Below the pieces are notes generated by a model. The model made no database searches. It saw only the letters and a program-made list of their open reading frames with translations, and was not told the origin of the DNA. The position numbers and the translations under genes are program-made. Positions 53,606-64,000 of a stretch of DNA of 64,000 bases are shown in pieces. Within the stretch, counting starts at the first letter, position 1. Every line of letters starts with the position of its first letter. The stretch lies in assembly GCA_911728435.2 (NCBI GenBank), contig OU452198.1, forward strand, positions 36,857,902-36,921,901. Direction: 5' to 3'. Origin of the DNA: Apoderus coryli (taxonomy: Eukaryota; Arthropoda; Insecta; Coleoptera; Attelabidae).

Positions 53606-53850
53606 CAGTGGCGTACATTTTTTTTAAGCTCCCTATTTCTAGCAACAACGCTGCCAGATTTCAAAGAAATCGGTGAGGAGATATTTGACTTAATTAAAAA
53701 AAAAACCGTTATTTGCAAAAAAAAAATTAACACCTTGTATCTTGGAAATAATGCATTTCCGAACGTATGTTTATGGGATCTTTTTTTCATACAATGACCT
53801 GAGAAATCACGTCCCTGAATATTGCCGCGTCTTTTTGAAACACCCTGTAC
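53606..53850. repeat. Dispersed repeat, CAGTGGCGTA ... CACCCTGTAC
   Basis: The block begins with CAGTGGCGTACATTTTTTTT and ends with AAACACCCTGTACAG. Both are motif types that recur in this window (for example GCCACTGG near 28200 and 58790; CACCCTGTA near 20130, 51300 and 55670). The 61-codon minus frame inside is not a gene. The boundaries are inferred. Confidence 0.4.
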
Positions 53851-53996
53851 AGTAGAACAAAAAATTTTTTTGTATTTATTTGTAGGAAAGGTTTTAATTA
53901 ATTTTACATAATTTTCACGAAATAGTGAGTATCTTAATTATATAACTTAACGTTTTAAATATTAAAATAATATTATTCTGCTTTTTGTGAACGTAG

Positions 53997-54078
53997 TTCA
54001 CTGATAATGGAGCTAGAAGTCCTGAAACATGTTTGGTACCAGATAGAGTAATATATTGAATTGATTTTGTGGAGGATT
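53997..54078 (+). repeat. Hammerhead-like dispersed repeat copy (plus)
   Basis: It reads TTCACTGATAAT, GGA-loop-TCC, TGAAACATGTTTGGTACC, then TTTTGTGGAGGATTGAC. The orientation is opposite to most other copies, and both core boxes are slightly mutated. Confidence 0.55.
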
Positions 54079-54599
54079 GACTTTTATTCATATTACAAAT
54101 AATTTACTCCACTCCAGAATGGACTACCTACTTCTTTAAAATACCATTATTAAAAAAAATCTTTAATATTACACATAATATTTCTGTAAATTACACTAAA
54201 TTCGAACAGGCAGTTCTTATGAAAGTTATCTTTATTTATTCCAGTGAATCTAAAAATATAAATATAAGATAAAGTGCCCGAAATCCGTCCACCGTCCTAT
54301 TTTCGTCTCCCAGTCTAAATTCATGTACCTACAATATGGCAACTTTGTCAAAAACTGCAAGCTTAATAACAACCATTTAGTTGACGAGAGTGAACTTGAT
54401 ATGACTGCTTATTTTGTCTACTTCCTGCTGAAACTTCAAAATTAAGTATTATAACAATATTATACAGTATCAAATCCAGTTTAAACCATTATATTGACGC
54501 CTCATGGTAAGTTTTTCATGATTTATCCATTGATATTTACAAATCAGTATTTGAATAAAGCGTAAACCAGTTATCACAGCAGGGTACCCGCTGTTATTT

Positions 54600-54880
54600 C
54601 GTCAGGAGCACGCGCCGTTTTACCCTTGAGTATCCCAAATTCGTCCAGCTCCACCTCCACCTCAATTGATCAGTCCAAGAGAGATTAAGGCAGTTCCAAT
54701 AATCCAGCCTTCCACGTCTTCTAGAGCCAGAACCTCATTCTTGATAATAGGAAGTGACCATAAGTCGTCTGCAAAATCATCGATGGAAACGAAACAAATG
54801 GCGGAAATGCGTCAGAAGAAAAGATTCCAGTCAAATATGATGATTTTTGTTTGGATGGGTAAATTAACGCACACTTAAGT
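54600..54880 (+). pseudogene. Possible pogo-type transposase C-terminus
   Basis: The frame reads LISPREIKAVPIIQPSTSSR, RARTSFLIIGSDHKSSAKSS and METKQMAEMRQKKRFQSN, then a stop at 54878. Proline/serine-rich text, then an S(K)hhT(D/S)-like box and a charged helix, resembles the C-terminal tail of insect pogo/Tigger-like transposases. No DDE motifs are present. Weak call. Confidence 0.3.
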
Positions 54881-56617
54881 GTAAAAATGTATTCTTGAAC
54901 ATATTTTCCTTTCATTAAATATATTATAAGAAGGTTTGTAATGGTTTTAATTAGATTTTGAATGAATATAAAAAAGTATATACCGGGGCGGAATTAGGAA
55001 AACCTTTTGTCAAATTAAAGTTTTTGTGTTTTTGCTTTTTAACTATTATATATTATGGACTTGAGTTGCCTTAATCATTTTTGGATGTATTTTTAACTCT
55101 TAACAAATTATTGAAATTTACGATTTTGCTTAGAGGGACGATATTTGGTCACTTTATGTTGACCTCTTTGAAATTCTCATGTTAATGTAAGTGGAGCATT
55201 TTTTTAATAACACTCAAATGAGAAATGAACTGAAAAATGCGTTTAACAACAAGAAACTTTTGTATTTATTAAAATTTTTTCTTCTAAAGTGGTTGTTCCT
55301 GAGGAAATGTTTAAACCACTAATAACATTTTTTTAAAAATTCGATAATTGCGAGGAGCGATAATGATATCAAATGAAAGACGTCTACTCCACAATACAAT
55401 CTTCTATGATTTAATTGAAACGACTATTGCATTACTTAATGAAAGTTAACATAAAACTGAAATGATATTAAAAGGAACATATCAAATCATATGAGTCTTA
55501 AGTAATTGTCAATCATAAAAGGCTAAATAGATTTGAACAAATTTCAAACTGTAAATAATAATATTAAATATAAATCAAAACATTTAAATATTACGAAATT
55601 AATTTTAATTAGTTTGAGGTTAAGCTGAACAGTTAGTGCGCGTTTAAAAACAAAATAATAAAATGTCCACCCTGTACGCACCTTATCTCAAACTTTTTTA
55701 GCGCCCCAACTTCAATAATTCTCCTCCCGATACTCATTATCATTTACTTGAATGATATTCTTGGCATTCGAACCCTTCTTCTACTGTATTTCTACACTAT
55801 ACAAGATGCTAATTAAGGCCTTTTACATTTTTGATGGCAGACAAGGCAAAAAGAGTTTTTTGACAGTCCATGCTTGTTTGATACAGGTGTACATAAGGAA
55901 TATCCACCAGAACCTTTTAATTAGTTACGTGCATGATTACAAAATATTATTTAGAAAAGAGTTTCTTCAAGCGTAATTTTAATGATTTTAAAATCTGTAA
56001 ATTAAAATAAGAACTATAAGTCAACAACATACAAAAAACTTACGGACGCAGTAGCGTACTTAATGTGAAGCAAAAAAGACATTACATTGTCATCTGTGGA
56101 ATCACTAACTAAACAACTTTCGAACAGTAAATCAGATATTCTTTCAGTATTGAACGAATTTGGGGGAAATTATGAGGAAATAATTCTGCATAAAATATTT
56201 TTCGAAATTATTTTTTTTTTAATTTGTTGCAAATTTTTCAAATTAAGGGGTTGGTTCCTAATTTTGTATGCTATCATTTCTAAATTCCTTAGGGTTAGGA
56301 TAAGACACAAGGTGAATTACTAAATCAATTAAAATATGTGGACGCTTCTGTACACTGATTTTTTTACTGCGACTGAGTTAGATACAACTATTAGGTATTT
56401 CAAAGTGTGTCAAAATTGACACTCGGCAACTTTTACTTTCGCCGTTTACATATTTGTAACTTTAATGCAATTTGATTTTATTTCTTTTACAGTTGATCGT
56501 GCCCCAGTGGTAATCGGCGTGGCTTTGGGTGTTTATCATGTTATAATTATTATTACTTTTATTTTCTGAAGTAATCCATCTATCGAGGAGTGAATAGTAT
56601 AATTTGAATAAAACGAC
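54881..56617. other. No gene seen; one repeat scrap
   Basis: AT-rich, non-coding. GTCTACTCCACAATA at 55382-55396 is the far end of the hammerhead-like repeat without a recognisable core. A CACCCTGTAC motif lies at about 55669. Confidence 0.45.
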
Positions 56618-56710
56618 GTCTACTCCACAAAATGATCTATATATATACGTTAAAACCTTGTTTTATCTGCCAGACATGTTTCGGACTACACGTCAATCAT
56701 CAGTGGCTTA
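56618..56710 (-). repeat. Hammerhead-like dispersed repeat copy
   Basis: Plus-strand ends are GTCTACTCCACAAAATGATC and ATCATCAGTGGCTTA. In ribozyme sense: CCACTGATGAT, TGAC-loop-GTC, CGAAACATGTCTGGCAG. Core boxes intact, stem of only 3-4 bp. Confidence 0.65.
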
Positions 56711-57521
56711 AGGAACCTTATACAATACTGTCAGATGTGAGGGTCGCACTTCATACAAATGTTTAAGAGAGAGTTGTTAGTTTTACTTTGATTTAAAGGT
56801 CTATACACATCATTTTGTTGGAATTAAATTAAGTTAGTTAAATTAATAAATTATATTTAAATAGTGGAAAATTTGTCAATTATTTTTGTCTTGTGTTTTC
56901 TTCTTTTTCTCATTTTAAATTCAATCAAATAAAAGCACAACGATCTGGTAAGAGCCCACAACAACGGTATGGCTGTTTGAAGGTTTACAAAATTTTGTTT
57001 GTTATGTTTACGTTATATATCTATATCAGGCAGAGTGCATTGCATGTGTGCTTTTTCAGGATAAACTGAAAATTTTTACATCAGTGTTCTTACTCGAAAA
57101 ATTGACATACCAAAATCAGGAGACAGAAGGCAAAATTATATCGTTAAAAAGATAAATGTATCCGATACAATAAAAGCTCTTGTATTTTTTCTAAAAGCTT
57201 TCCATATCATTTATTATGTAATATATGTATATGAAGGCTATTAGTTTCATAATTTTTTTGTTTTTTTTATTTCACCAAAAAGATGTGTTTGATTAACTTC
57301 TAGGAAACATTCAGCGTAGGCTAGGGGTTTAAAAATTTAAAAAAAGTCATACTTCTTAAAGTGAAATATTGACTAATTATTCAAAATTAAAAACTATTTC
57401 TTATATATAAACTTATTCGAAATATGGAATAATTTTGCATAGTTGTGATAGAAAATATTAAGGAAATATTCCATATTGTCACGAGGAGTCAAAATATATT
57501 TAAAAGGAGAAATAATTAATC

Positions 57522-57616
57522 GTCTAGTCCACAAATGAATTCAGTGTATTTGTTCAAAAATCTCAAAAATAACCAAACATGTTTCGAGAAGTAATATTCT
57601 CATCATCAGTGGTTTG
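57522..57616 (-). repeat. Hammerhead-like dispersed repeat copy
   Basis: Plus-strand ends are GTCTAGTCCACAAATGAATT and CATCATCAGTGGTTTG. In ribozyme sense: CCACTGATGAT, GAGAA-loop-TTCTC (perfect 5 bp), CGAAACATGTTTGG. Core boxes intact. Confidence 0.65.
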
Positions 57617-58006
57617 ACATCGTTATCATAGAAAGTTTTAAATGTAATATTGATTCTGAAAAATTGCAAAATCACAAATTAAAATTTGGTTGTTAAGTCT
57701 CACTTATATACTTGTTGACAAAAGAAGAAAAAATGAAAATCACCTGTTTTAAGTTCCATAAATTGTGTTAACAACTAAATGGTACCTATATAAAAACCAG
57801 GATACCTACTTCAAATTCACTAATTGTCAATGTATAGTTTTTGCGTCTTTTTCTCATTTTATTGGAATTCATATTCAGAATGCAATCGAATAATGTGATT
57901 TATTACTACTCTAATGATCACGTTAAAAGAAGCAAAATGGAGACTGCAGATGTTGCCGTTTGACATAAAAAGTATTGGATGAAATCCTATGATCAAATCA
58001 TCATAT

Positions 58007-58068
58007 TAAGATGTCAATGTACCTCATAATGTACAACATATGACAAAATAAATGATTTGATTTGATAT
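58007..58068 (+). mobile_element. LINE 3' tail fragment (GATTT tail)
   Basis: TGTCAATGTACCTCATAATG at 58013-58032, ACAAAATAAATGATTTGATTTGA at its end. It is nearly identical to 11433-11490. Only about 60 bp of the element is present, an extremely 5'-truncated insertion. Confidence 0.75.
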
Positions 58069-58517
58069 GAATTAATGGTAAAAGGAAAGTAGTCTTCCAC
58101 TGAGTAATCAAAAATAAAAAGTTTTGTTGTATATTATACATTATAAAGATTTTATTATTCTAAAAATTCTTCAAAACTTACGCCAAAGATGGCGAAATAA
58201 TGGTATTGTTTTAGATCAGGACATTAATAATTTATCATGCATGAGGGTGAAACCATATGATCATATTCTAAAATGATATGAAATGAGGTTTTACATTTTA
58301 GCCCCTTTATATGGACAGCCTATGCCTATTATAATAGTATATCGGATATTTTTCAGCCAAATCCTATACTCAAAATTCTAAATTAATATCACATTTTTTA
58401 GGAATGCTGCTTATTGTACCCTGCACCTATGCCCTCGGAGTATCAAAATCTAATCATTTTGCCATGCTGAAACAATGAAACTGAACAGTTTCAGTTTTAC
58501 CGCGTTATGGCATAGTT
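58069..58517. other. No gene seen
   Basis: AT-rich, non-coding, nothing recognised. Confidence 0.4.
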
Positions 58518-58556
58518 ACTCTGAAGAAGCGAGCTGGATGATCAGCGAAACATTGA
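58518..58556 (+). repeat. Hammerhead-like stem-loop, divergent
   Basis: It reads CTCTGAAGA, a short spacer, GCTG-loop-CAGC, GAAACATTG. It shares the core boxes but not the outer GTCTACTCCAC end. Confidence 0.35.
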
Positions 58557-61504
58557 TTCTATAAGTTTAGTTGCCTGTTGAAGTTTTCTCTCTAAAATAG
58601 TATTATTGAATCAAATTTCGTTTAACTCCGTTATTGAGCCGTTTTTTTAGTAATCGTGTAGGTATACGAACTGACAGAGTGTCCTTGTAACTAATAGCTT
58701 ATATATGCCATATTTGTATAGAGAGGTATACAGAGCTAAACATGCATCACTATTTAGTGACTTTTTTCCCCAAGTAACAGTATGTATACGCCACTGGTCC
58801 ATTTCTCAATTCTCGCAATAAATGTTTAAAATCTACAGAAGTTCCAAGCTGTTCCATAACCGTCTATATGAATTCATCTTTTCATATTTTTCATTTGGTC
58901 GCTTTTTTTATTTCTCATTTTTGTGCGAACCAATAGCAGAGCCGTTGGGCATGAAAACTGAATTAAAATGAAAAATTAAAACGGAGAATAGCCGTCTTTA
59001 TTGCAAGAAATTTAAAACGGAATATTTTAAGGCGGAAATTTACATTATTGCCAAGCGAGAGCGGGTCTCTCTCACTCACCATCCATAGCATTTTCTTTCT
59101 GTTTTGTTTTTCTTTTTATTATTATTTTTCGACGTCCCGTCCGAAGGAAAGGAGAAGTGGAGAAATGAATGCGCGTTTTTCATTTTGAACGCGCCAACTT
59201 TGCCTTGTTTTAATTTGAATTTTTGCTTTTGCGATAAATATCAGAGTTATTCGAGCGAAGAAAAATCGCTTATTTATATAATTTCAAAATTCTGTGCAAT
59301 TCGTTTATTTCTCAATGCTGCCATTTTATGTAATGCAGAAGAAACGCAATTTATTTTAATGTGAATGGAGATTTTTATTGCATTGAAGAAGAAACTAAAT
59401 TAATTATTTATTTGGAAGCTATACAGTATGGCATCCAGAACGTACAAGCATCCACCACGAAGGTGTGTTCCATCATCAGAAAGTTGAGAATTCCTACACT
59501 GTCACTTTGTTAAGCAAATTGATTCAAGATATGTTTAAAATGGAACTTCCTTGAAATATTGTCTATGGTTATTAAAAACTTGGAGGGGAAAGTTCTACTG
59601 CAAGTCACTTTTTAAGGTTTTGAAATCATTTGTCATAACATTTTTTCCAATCTGCTTCAGACACCACCAATACATGGCTATTAAATGCAACTACGGCTTC
59701 TTCTTCTTCTTCATGTTTAAAGGCAATTAGTGCTAAATCAGGACTACACAGCACAGGACGAAGAATGACCGACGACGATTGTTTGTCTTCTTTATTTCAG
59801 CAAAGGCTTCCGGCAAACAAATTGATTTGGGGTAATAGTAAAGTAATGATGAAATAGGTGTTTTGATCAACAAAGAAATATATATAAATCCGATTTTAAC
59901 ATTAAAAATTATCCTTGATCGACAATAATGTAAACTGCACATTAAAATGTAGATTGGAAGAGAGGAAAATATATCTTACTGTAATTAAATCGATCGCGCC
60001 AATATTGTATCTTGTATCATGCCACGACATAACGCAGACTTGTGGTGTAAAAGGAACGGGTGAAATGTATATGGTCCTCACAAAAATGTCGCATGTTTGG
60101 CACCAGAGCGTGACTTTGGCCTTGCACTAATAATGGAATTGCAGCGACAAACGATGTTATTAAAAGAGAACACGCACTAAGAAAAAAGCCAAATCTTAAA
60201 TAGTGATTTAGGCCTACTCACCAAATGGTCAAAGAAAAGATGTGTAACTTAATAATCACAGAAAACTAAGCAAAACACAAAATTCCAACAAGTCCAGTTA
60301 GGCCCAGTTCACAGAACCACACGGGAACACTTGTTTTTCTGTTACAGAAAAGGCATGCGTTCTGAAACTATGAAACTATTTTTTAACTGCAGTTAATAAC
60401 ATTCCCTTTTTTTACTAGCATGTTACTCTAAAACGGTTTCAACGTAATTAAAAACACCGAATGTCGCAAATTTGTTACATTCGCTCTTTTCCTTTGGTAC
60501 GGTTCTTTCGCTGTGAGAGGCTTATTTCTTTTACAAAATAGAGATTATGCCCTATTAGGTTTATAAAACCTGTTAGAAAAATGAAAAAAACCGAAAAAAT
60601 ATTTCCAAACCCGATTTCTCAAAACTATGTAACTGTAACATTCTTCGCTCTTCTTTAGTAGGATGGCAGCATTGGACAAGGCAAGGAACAGATTGGATTG
60701 ATTGGTAAATGAGGAGCATACAAAAATGGTCAAAACTTCAAAAAAATGTTAACTGACGTAATTTTGGTTGCAAATAAATGTTTTATATATAAATTTTTCA
60801 TTAGTTGGCATTAAACATCGACGGCAGAACGCTTGGAGACCACCGTCCGAGCATTGCTGAAACCCAAATATTTGGGAGATGCTGGCAGAAGGATAAAATG
60901 GTCTCCTGCTAGCGTTTTGTGTTCATACTATTTTTATTTATATTTATTTCTATTTATACGACTGGTTTTACCTATACATTGAGTTTGTTCGGCCTCTGCA
61001 TGGTATACATTACTATGTACATGTAGATGATACGTGTTTACATGTGTCTACTGTTGTGTATCCTATTGTGCTTAAATGCAGGCTGATATTTGTAGATGGG
61101 CAACTACTATGGTACTCTGACGAGCTCATAACAAGAGCGAAACGAATTCGTCAGTATCTCTCGACCCATGCCTCGGTCTGGTTCTATTGAATTAGACTGG
61201 GGCCCTGCTAAATTAAACAAAATTTCTTGTGAAGGTAAAACCAACATTTTATTCCGCTTTGCCACGAAATTATTTTCATTTATTATATTTACGGACATGA
61301 AATCCTTTTAATTTTTTATTTTTAATGGCTTAAGGTTTTAATCAAAAAATGTTGTTTATTTTTTATTCAAGAGTAAGTAAATTATTTTGATTTTATTTTA
61401 CTTGATAGGATTTGAATCTCACCTAGTTTAAAAAACAAAAATTGTGTATTCAACCTGAAAATATTCATATTCGGGTGTTAATTTCATTTTGCTATATCCA
61501 TTTA
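58557..61504. other. No gene seen
   Basis: Mixed non-coding sequence. Frames of 60-86 codons (59104, 59733, 59915, 60545, 61107) have no recognised domain, no partner copies and no convincing splice structure. About 58900-59200 alternates GC patches with AT-rich sequence. Confidence 0.4.
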
Positions 61505-61650
61505 TGCATGTAGGCATTGTATTCAATGCCTAGGGATTCTATACATTTCCTAGGTAATGTGTGCAGTATAGTTTTAACAATTTATTTAACACAATTCCTA
61601 AGTCATTCCGGCATTGTATACGTTTCCTAGGAATTCTATACAATGCCTTA
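61505..61650. repeat. Foldback repeat with CCTAGG arms
   Basis: GGCATTGTATTCAATGCCTAG near 61512-61532 and TATACATTTCCTAGGTAATG near 61540-61560 are mirrored by GGCATTGTATACGTTTCCTA near 61610-61630 and TTCTATACAATGCC near 61633-61646. The block is a cluster of nested palindromes and is non-coding. Confidence 0.55.
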
Positions 61651-61675
61651 TTTTAACACATTGTCGGCAACATAT

Positions 61676-61760
61676 ACATACCGGGTGTCCCACCGGGAAG
61701 GGATTCGATCGATTATGGAGAAACTACACTGTGGAACAATCTGAAAATCAAGGTCGACGG
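61676..61760. repeat. Dispersed repeat end CCGGGTGTCCCACCGGGAA
   Basis: Same terminal block as at 20570-20590, opening CATACCGGGTGTCCCACC. The following sequence diverges after the TCGATC box. Confidence 0.5.
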
Positions 61761-61939
61761 GACCAATTCGGCTAAAATGTTTTCAAGAATCTAGCACTTC
61801 CGGTTATACCGAAAATGGGTGTCAACTACCTTAATTCAAATACGACCCTATTATAAATTATTGTAGACATTAATTAGTAGTAATAATCATGGCGGGCGTA
61901 TAAATTATACTATCTAAATTTGTTTATAAAACTGATATA

Positions 61940-62000
61940 CAGTTAATAATATAATAATAATAATAAAGGCCTTTATTTTTTTTTAATTGGGCGAATTTCA
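61940..62000 (-). mobile_element. LINE 3' tail fragment (TTA tail, minus)
   Basis: On the minus strand AAATAAAGGCCTTTATTATT leads into a (TTA)n tail at 61967-61950. It is a typical insect LINE 3' end. No coding part is recognisable upstream, so the copy is short or very old. Confidence 0.55.
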
Positions 62001-62231
62001 ATTCAATTTTAGGCTACTGAGAAAATTGTCTGGTGTAAATTAAAAACTTTAAATAGTTATTTACGTAATTCGTATCCACGTGTTACTTACATTCTATCTA
62101 CAACTGTTTATCAGTATTATTAACAAAATTGTATATAAAAAAAATCAACGTATTGTTAATATTAGGTGACAACACAAGGTACCGGTGACCATATTTTGTG
62201 ACCATAGCAACAAAGATGAACAACATTCTTA

Positions 62232-62282
62232 TTACCGCACTAGTGCGGTAATATATTCAAAAACGCACTAGTGCGGTAATAT
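62232..62282. repeat. Paired palindromes around GCACTAGTGC
   Basis: TTACCGCACTAGTGCGGTAA (62232-62251) is a perfect 20-bp palindrome. A second CGCACTAGTGCGGTAATAT follows at about 62264-62282. They may be the fused ends of an inverted-repeat transposon. Confidence 0.6.
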
Positions 62283-62579
62283 ACGTCATTTTGGCATTGA
62301 AAATAGTCTCGAATCGTAGCTATTACATGACAGATGTAAATAAAAAATATTAATTTCTTATAAAACATTAGTATACATAGGGTCCATAACAGCAAATGGC
62401 CAAAACATGGAAAAAGTATAAAAATAACAAACATTCGAAGTGTAGAAAAAAATTAAATAGTTCAAAAGGGGTCCATTGAAAGGTTTGAAACAGGGGCTAA
62501 AATATAAAAAAAATTATAAAATCAAAATATACTAATAAAATCATTTAAGGAAACTATTACAATAATTTACATGGATCGT

Positions 62580-63210
62580 TTGGAGAGACTTTGAATGGAA
62601 GTCTATCTCTGCCTTAAAATTGCCCCAATTTATTTTTATTAATTTCGAATTATAGAGTTTCTTGTTATGTAGTACGAATGTTAGCTCAATTGAGTGTTAG
62701 ATCTCCTTATCAAAAATTTAAAAGCAAAATTTATGAAGGGTGATTCGTACGTCTGTTTAATTTTATTTACATTTTAGTTGATTTATTTTAATTCATTAAA
62801 CTACTGTCCAAAAAAATATTTCCTTGCGTCCAAAATGCAATAAATTTCCAAAATGCCACCTGCCACCTTGTCTTAGAGCTTTTTTACATCGTTTAAGCAA
62901 ACTTTTACAATTTACATTTTTAGAAAGATTAATTAATAAAAACGAGACGAAGTTCATATTTTCTATGGGGGGCTATATCTGCCTCAAACGAACCAATTTA
63001 TTTTTATTAAATTGGAATTATGGAGTTTATTGTCATGGAATACGAATTTTAGCTCAACTGACTCATATATATCTTCTTACCAAAATATCCAAATTGAAAG
63101 TAGGTTGTCTGTTCTATTTTATTTATATTTTATTCGATTTATTTTAACTCATTAAACTAGTGTCCAGAAAAATATTTCCTTGTTTCCAAAATACAATAAA
63201 TCACCAGAAT
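62580..63210 (+). repeat. Diverged tandem duplication, ~360-bp period
   Basis: 62597-62855 and 62965-63205 share blocks in order: CTAT(C/A)TCTGCCT, AATTTATTTTTATTAA, TTTTAGCTCAA-like, CATTAAACTA(C/G)TGTCCA and AAATATTTCCTTG. Offsets are 356-368 bp. The 107-codon frame across it (62824-63147) is probably incidental. Confidence 0.55.
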
Positions 63211-64000
63211 TTGGAGCTTTTTCATCATGGAGAATGCGTATGGATGAAATTTGTTTGCCTAGTATTCTAACCTTCTTTACAACTCAGCTGGTTTTACTGA
63301 CTTAATATCCCAAAAGGAGAATTTTAATTGACGTTGACTTCTGTTTTTGCTGATATCAAACGGCAAATGTGTCAAACAAATTTCAATGAAATAACTGACA
63401 GCTTTAGCATTTTATTGATTGTCAACGCCGTCATACTCAACTGAAAATAACTGAATATCTAGAAACTAAGTTGGCAATATTTCGAAACAAATATTTTTTC
63501 AATTCCAATTTTTATTCTTATTTCTTGGAAACCCTGTTTTGATAGTCATAAAATGATTATAAAAAGGCGGTTAACGTAGGTTCATCAATTTTATCTCTAC
63601 CTAGATTAACTTAAAATTACTGCCAATGCTACGAGTATATTTAGAGATAACTTATTGCTAATTTATGTAGATATCTGTTTTTCAAGTTAATTTAAATATC
63701 TCATTAAAAAATTTAATATCTCCTCTAAAATTCAGAACAATGGCCAATATTAAGAAAGAAGTAAGATGGCCGACACTCCAAAAGCAAAGCAATCAACTCT
63801 TTCCGATGTAAATTCGTTTCGTCCCCTACACCGATCCCTAATTTTTTCCACTCGCAACAAACCACCCACTCACCCGCTTACACCCCCAAAAAACGTCCGC
63901 CCGTCCACCCCCCATTTTAATGCCCCTCTTTTATTCTTTCACCCTACTTTTACACTTCTCAAAAAAGGGGGTCGCCATCGTGCAATACCTATAAGTAAAG
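63211..64000. other. No gene seen; C-rich pyrimidine block at end
   Basis: 63800-63960 is strongly C-rich and pyrimidine-rich on the plus strand (CCACCCACTCACCCGC, CCGTCCACCCCCCA), ending with a GGGGGTC patch. It is of the same kind as the blocks at 19.2, 38.9 and 51.5 kb. No coding signal. Confidence 0.4.

Noticed and set aside
62824..63147. 107-codon plus-strand frame
   Set aside because: It spans a diverged tandem duplication, is low-complexity, and matches no family I know.

Overview
The window looks like AT-rich nuclear DNA of an arthropod, most likely an insect. Reasons: several LINE (non-LTR retrotransposon) families with short 3' tails of TTA, ATTTC or GATTT repeats; Tc1/mariner, piggyBac, hAT and Crypton-like remnants; many small inverted-repeat elements; and no bacterial-style gene packing. 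I see no rRNA, no CRISPR array and no intact host gene. All long open frames belong to retrotransposons. The only non-transposon coding signal is a decayed two-exon gene for a secreted protein at 14.5-15.1 kb (minus strand).

Layout. 0-7 kb: a 5'-truncated LINE (1.0-1.9 kb), a decayed reverse transcriptase (RT) piece at 6.5-6.8 kb, and a LINE tail inserted in a dispersed repeat at 7.2-7.5 kb. The uninterrupted form of that repeat is also in the window, at 50.5 kb. 7-14 kb: a tRNA-like sequence, a hAT transposase C-terminus, a LINE tail at 11.4 kb and an RT fragment at 13.2-13.6 kb. 14-21.5 kb: the secreted-protein pseudogene, hairpins and miniature elements, a Crypton-like tyrosine recombinase relic, and a piggyBac relic. 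22-26 kb: a 610-codon RT frame (minus) and a decayed Tc1/mariner-type transposase, with two transposon ends meeting head to head at 24.37 kb. 26.8-32.5 kb: two foldback elements, one with perfect 63-bp arms. 32.9-33.5 kb: a Tc1 relic.

33.6-38 kb (minus) holds the most complete element, a LINE with an intact ORF1 (PHD-like zinc finger and coiled coil) and an intact ORF2 (endonuclease and RT). ORF2 has no AUG near its start. A canonical U-UUA-AAC heptamer lies directly before the ORF1 stop, and a -1 shift there enters ORF2. 40.2-41.4 kb is a satellite with a roughly 92-bp monomer. A second long LINE (41.4-45.2 kb, plus) is inserted in its end. That copy is 5'-truncated inside ORF1, and its RT catalytic motif reads FPDD. 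45.8-46.6 kb is a GC-richer degenerate tandem repeat. 48.9-53.4 kb has two more decayed LINEs.

A dispersed repeat of roughly 85-95 bp recurs across the window at 16.5, 18.1, 19.7, 25.9, 54.0, 56.6 and 57.5 kb, with partial copies at 55.4 and 58.5 kb. On one strand it reads CTGANGA, stem-loop, CGAAACATG. The stem differs in sequence between copies but usually stays paired. It resembles the hammerhead ribozyme core known from Penelope-like retroelements and retrozymes, with one extra nucleotide. This family and the frameshift LINE are the best candidates for something new.
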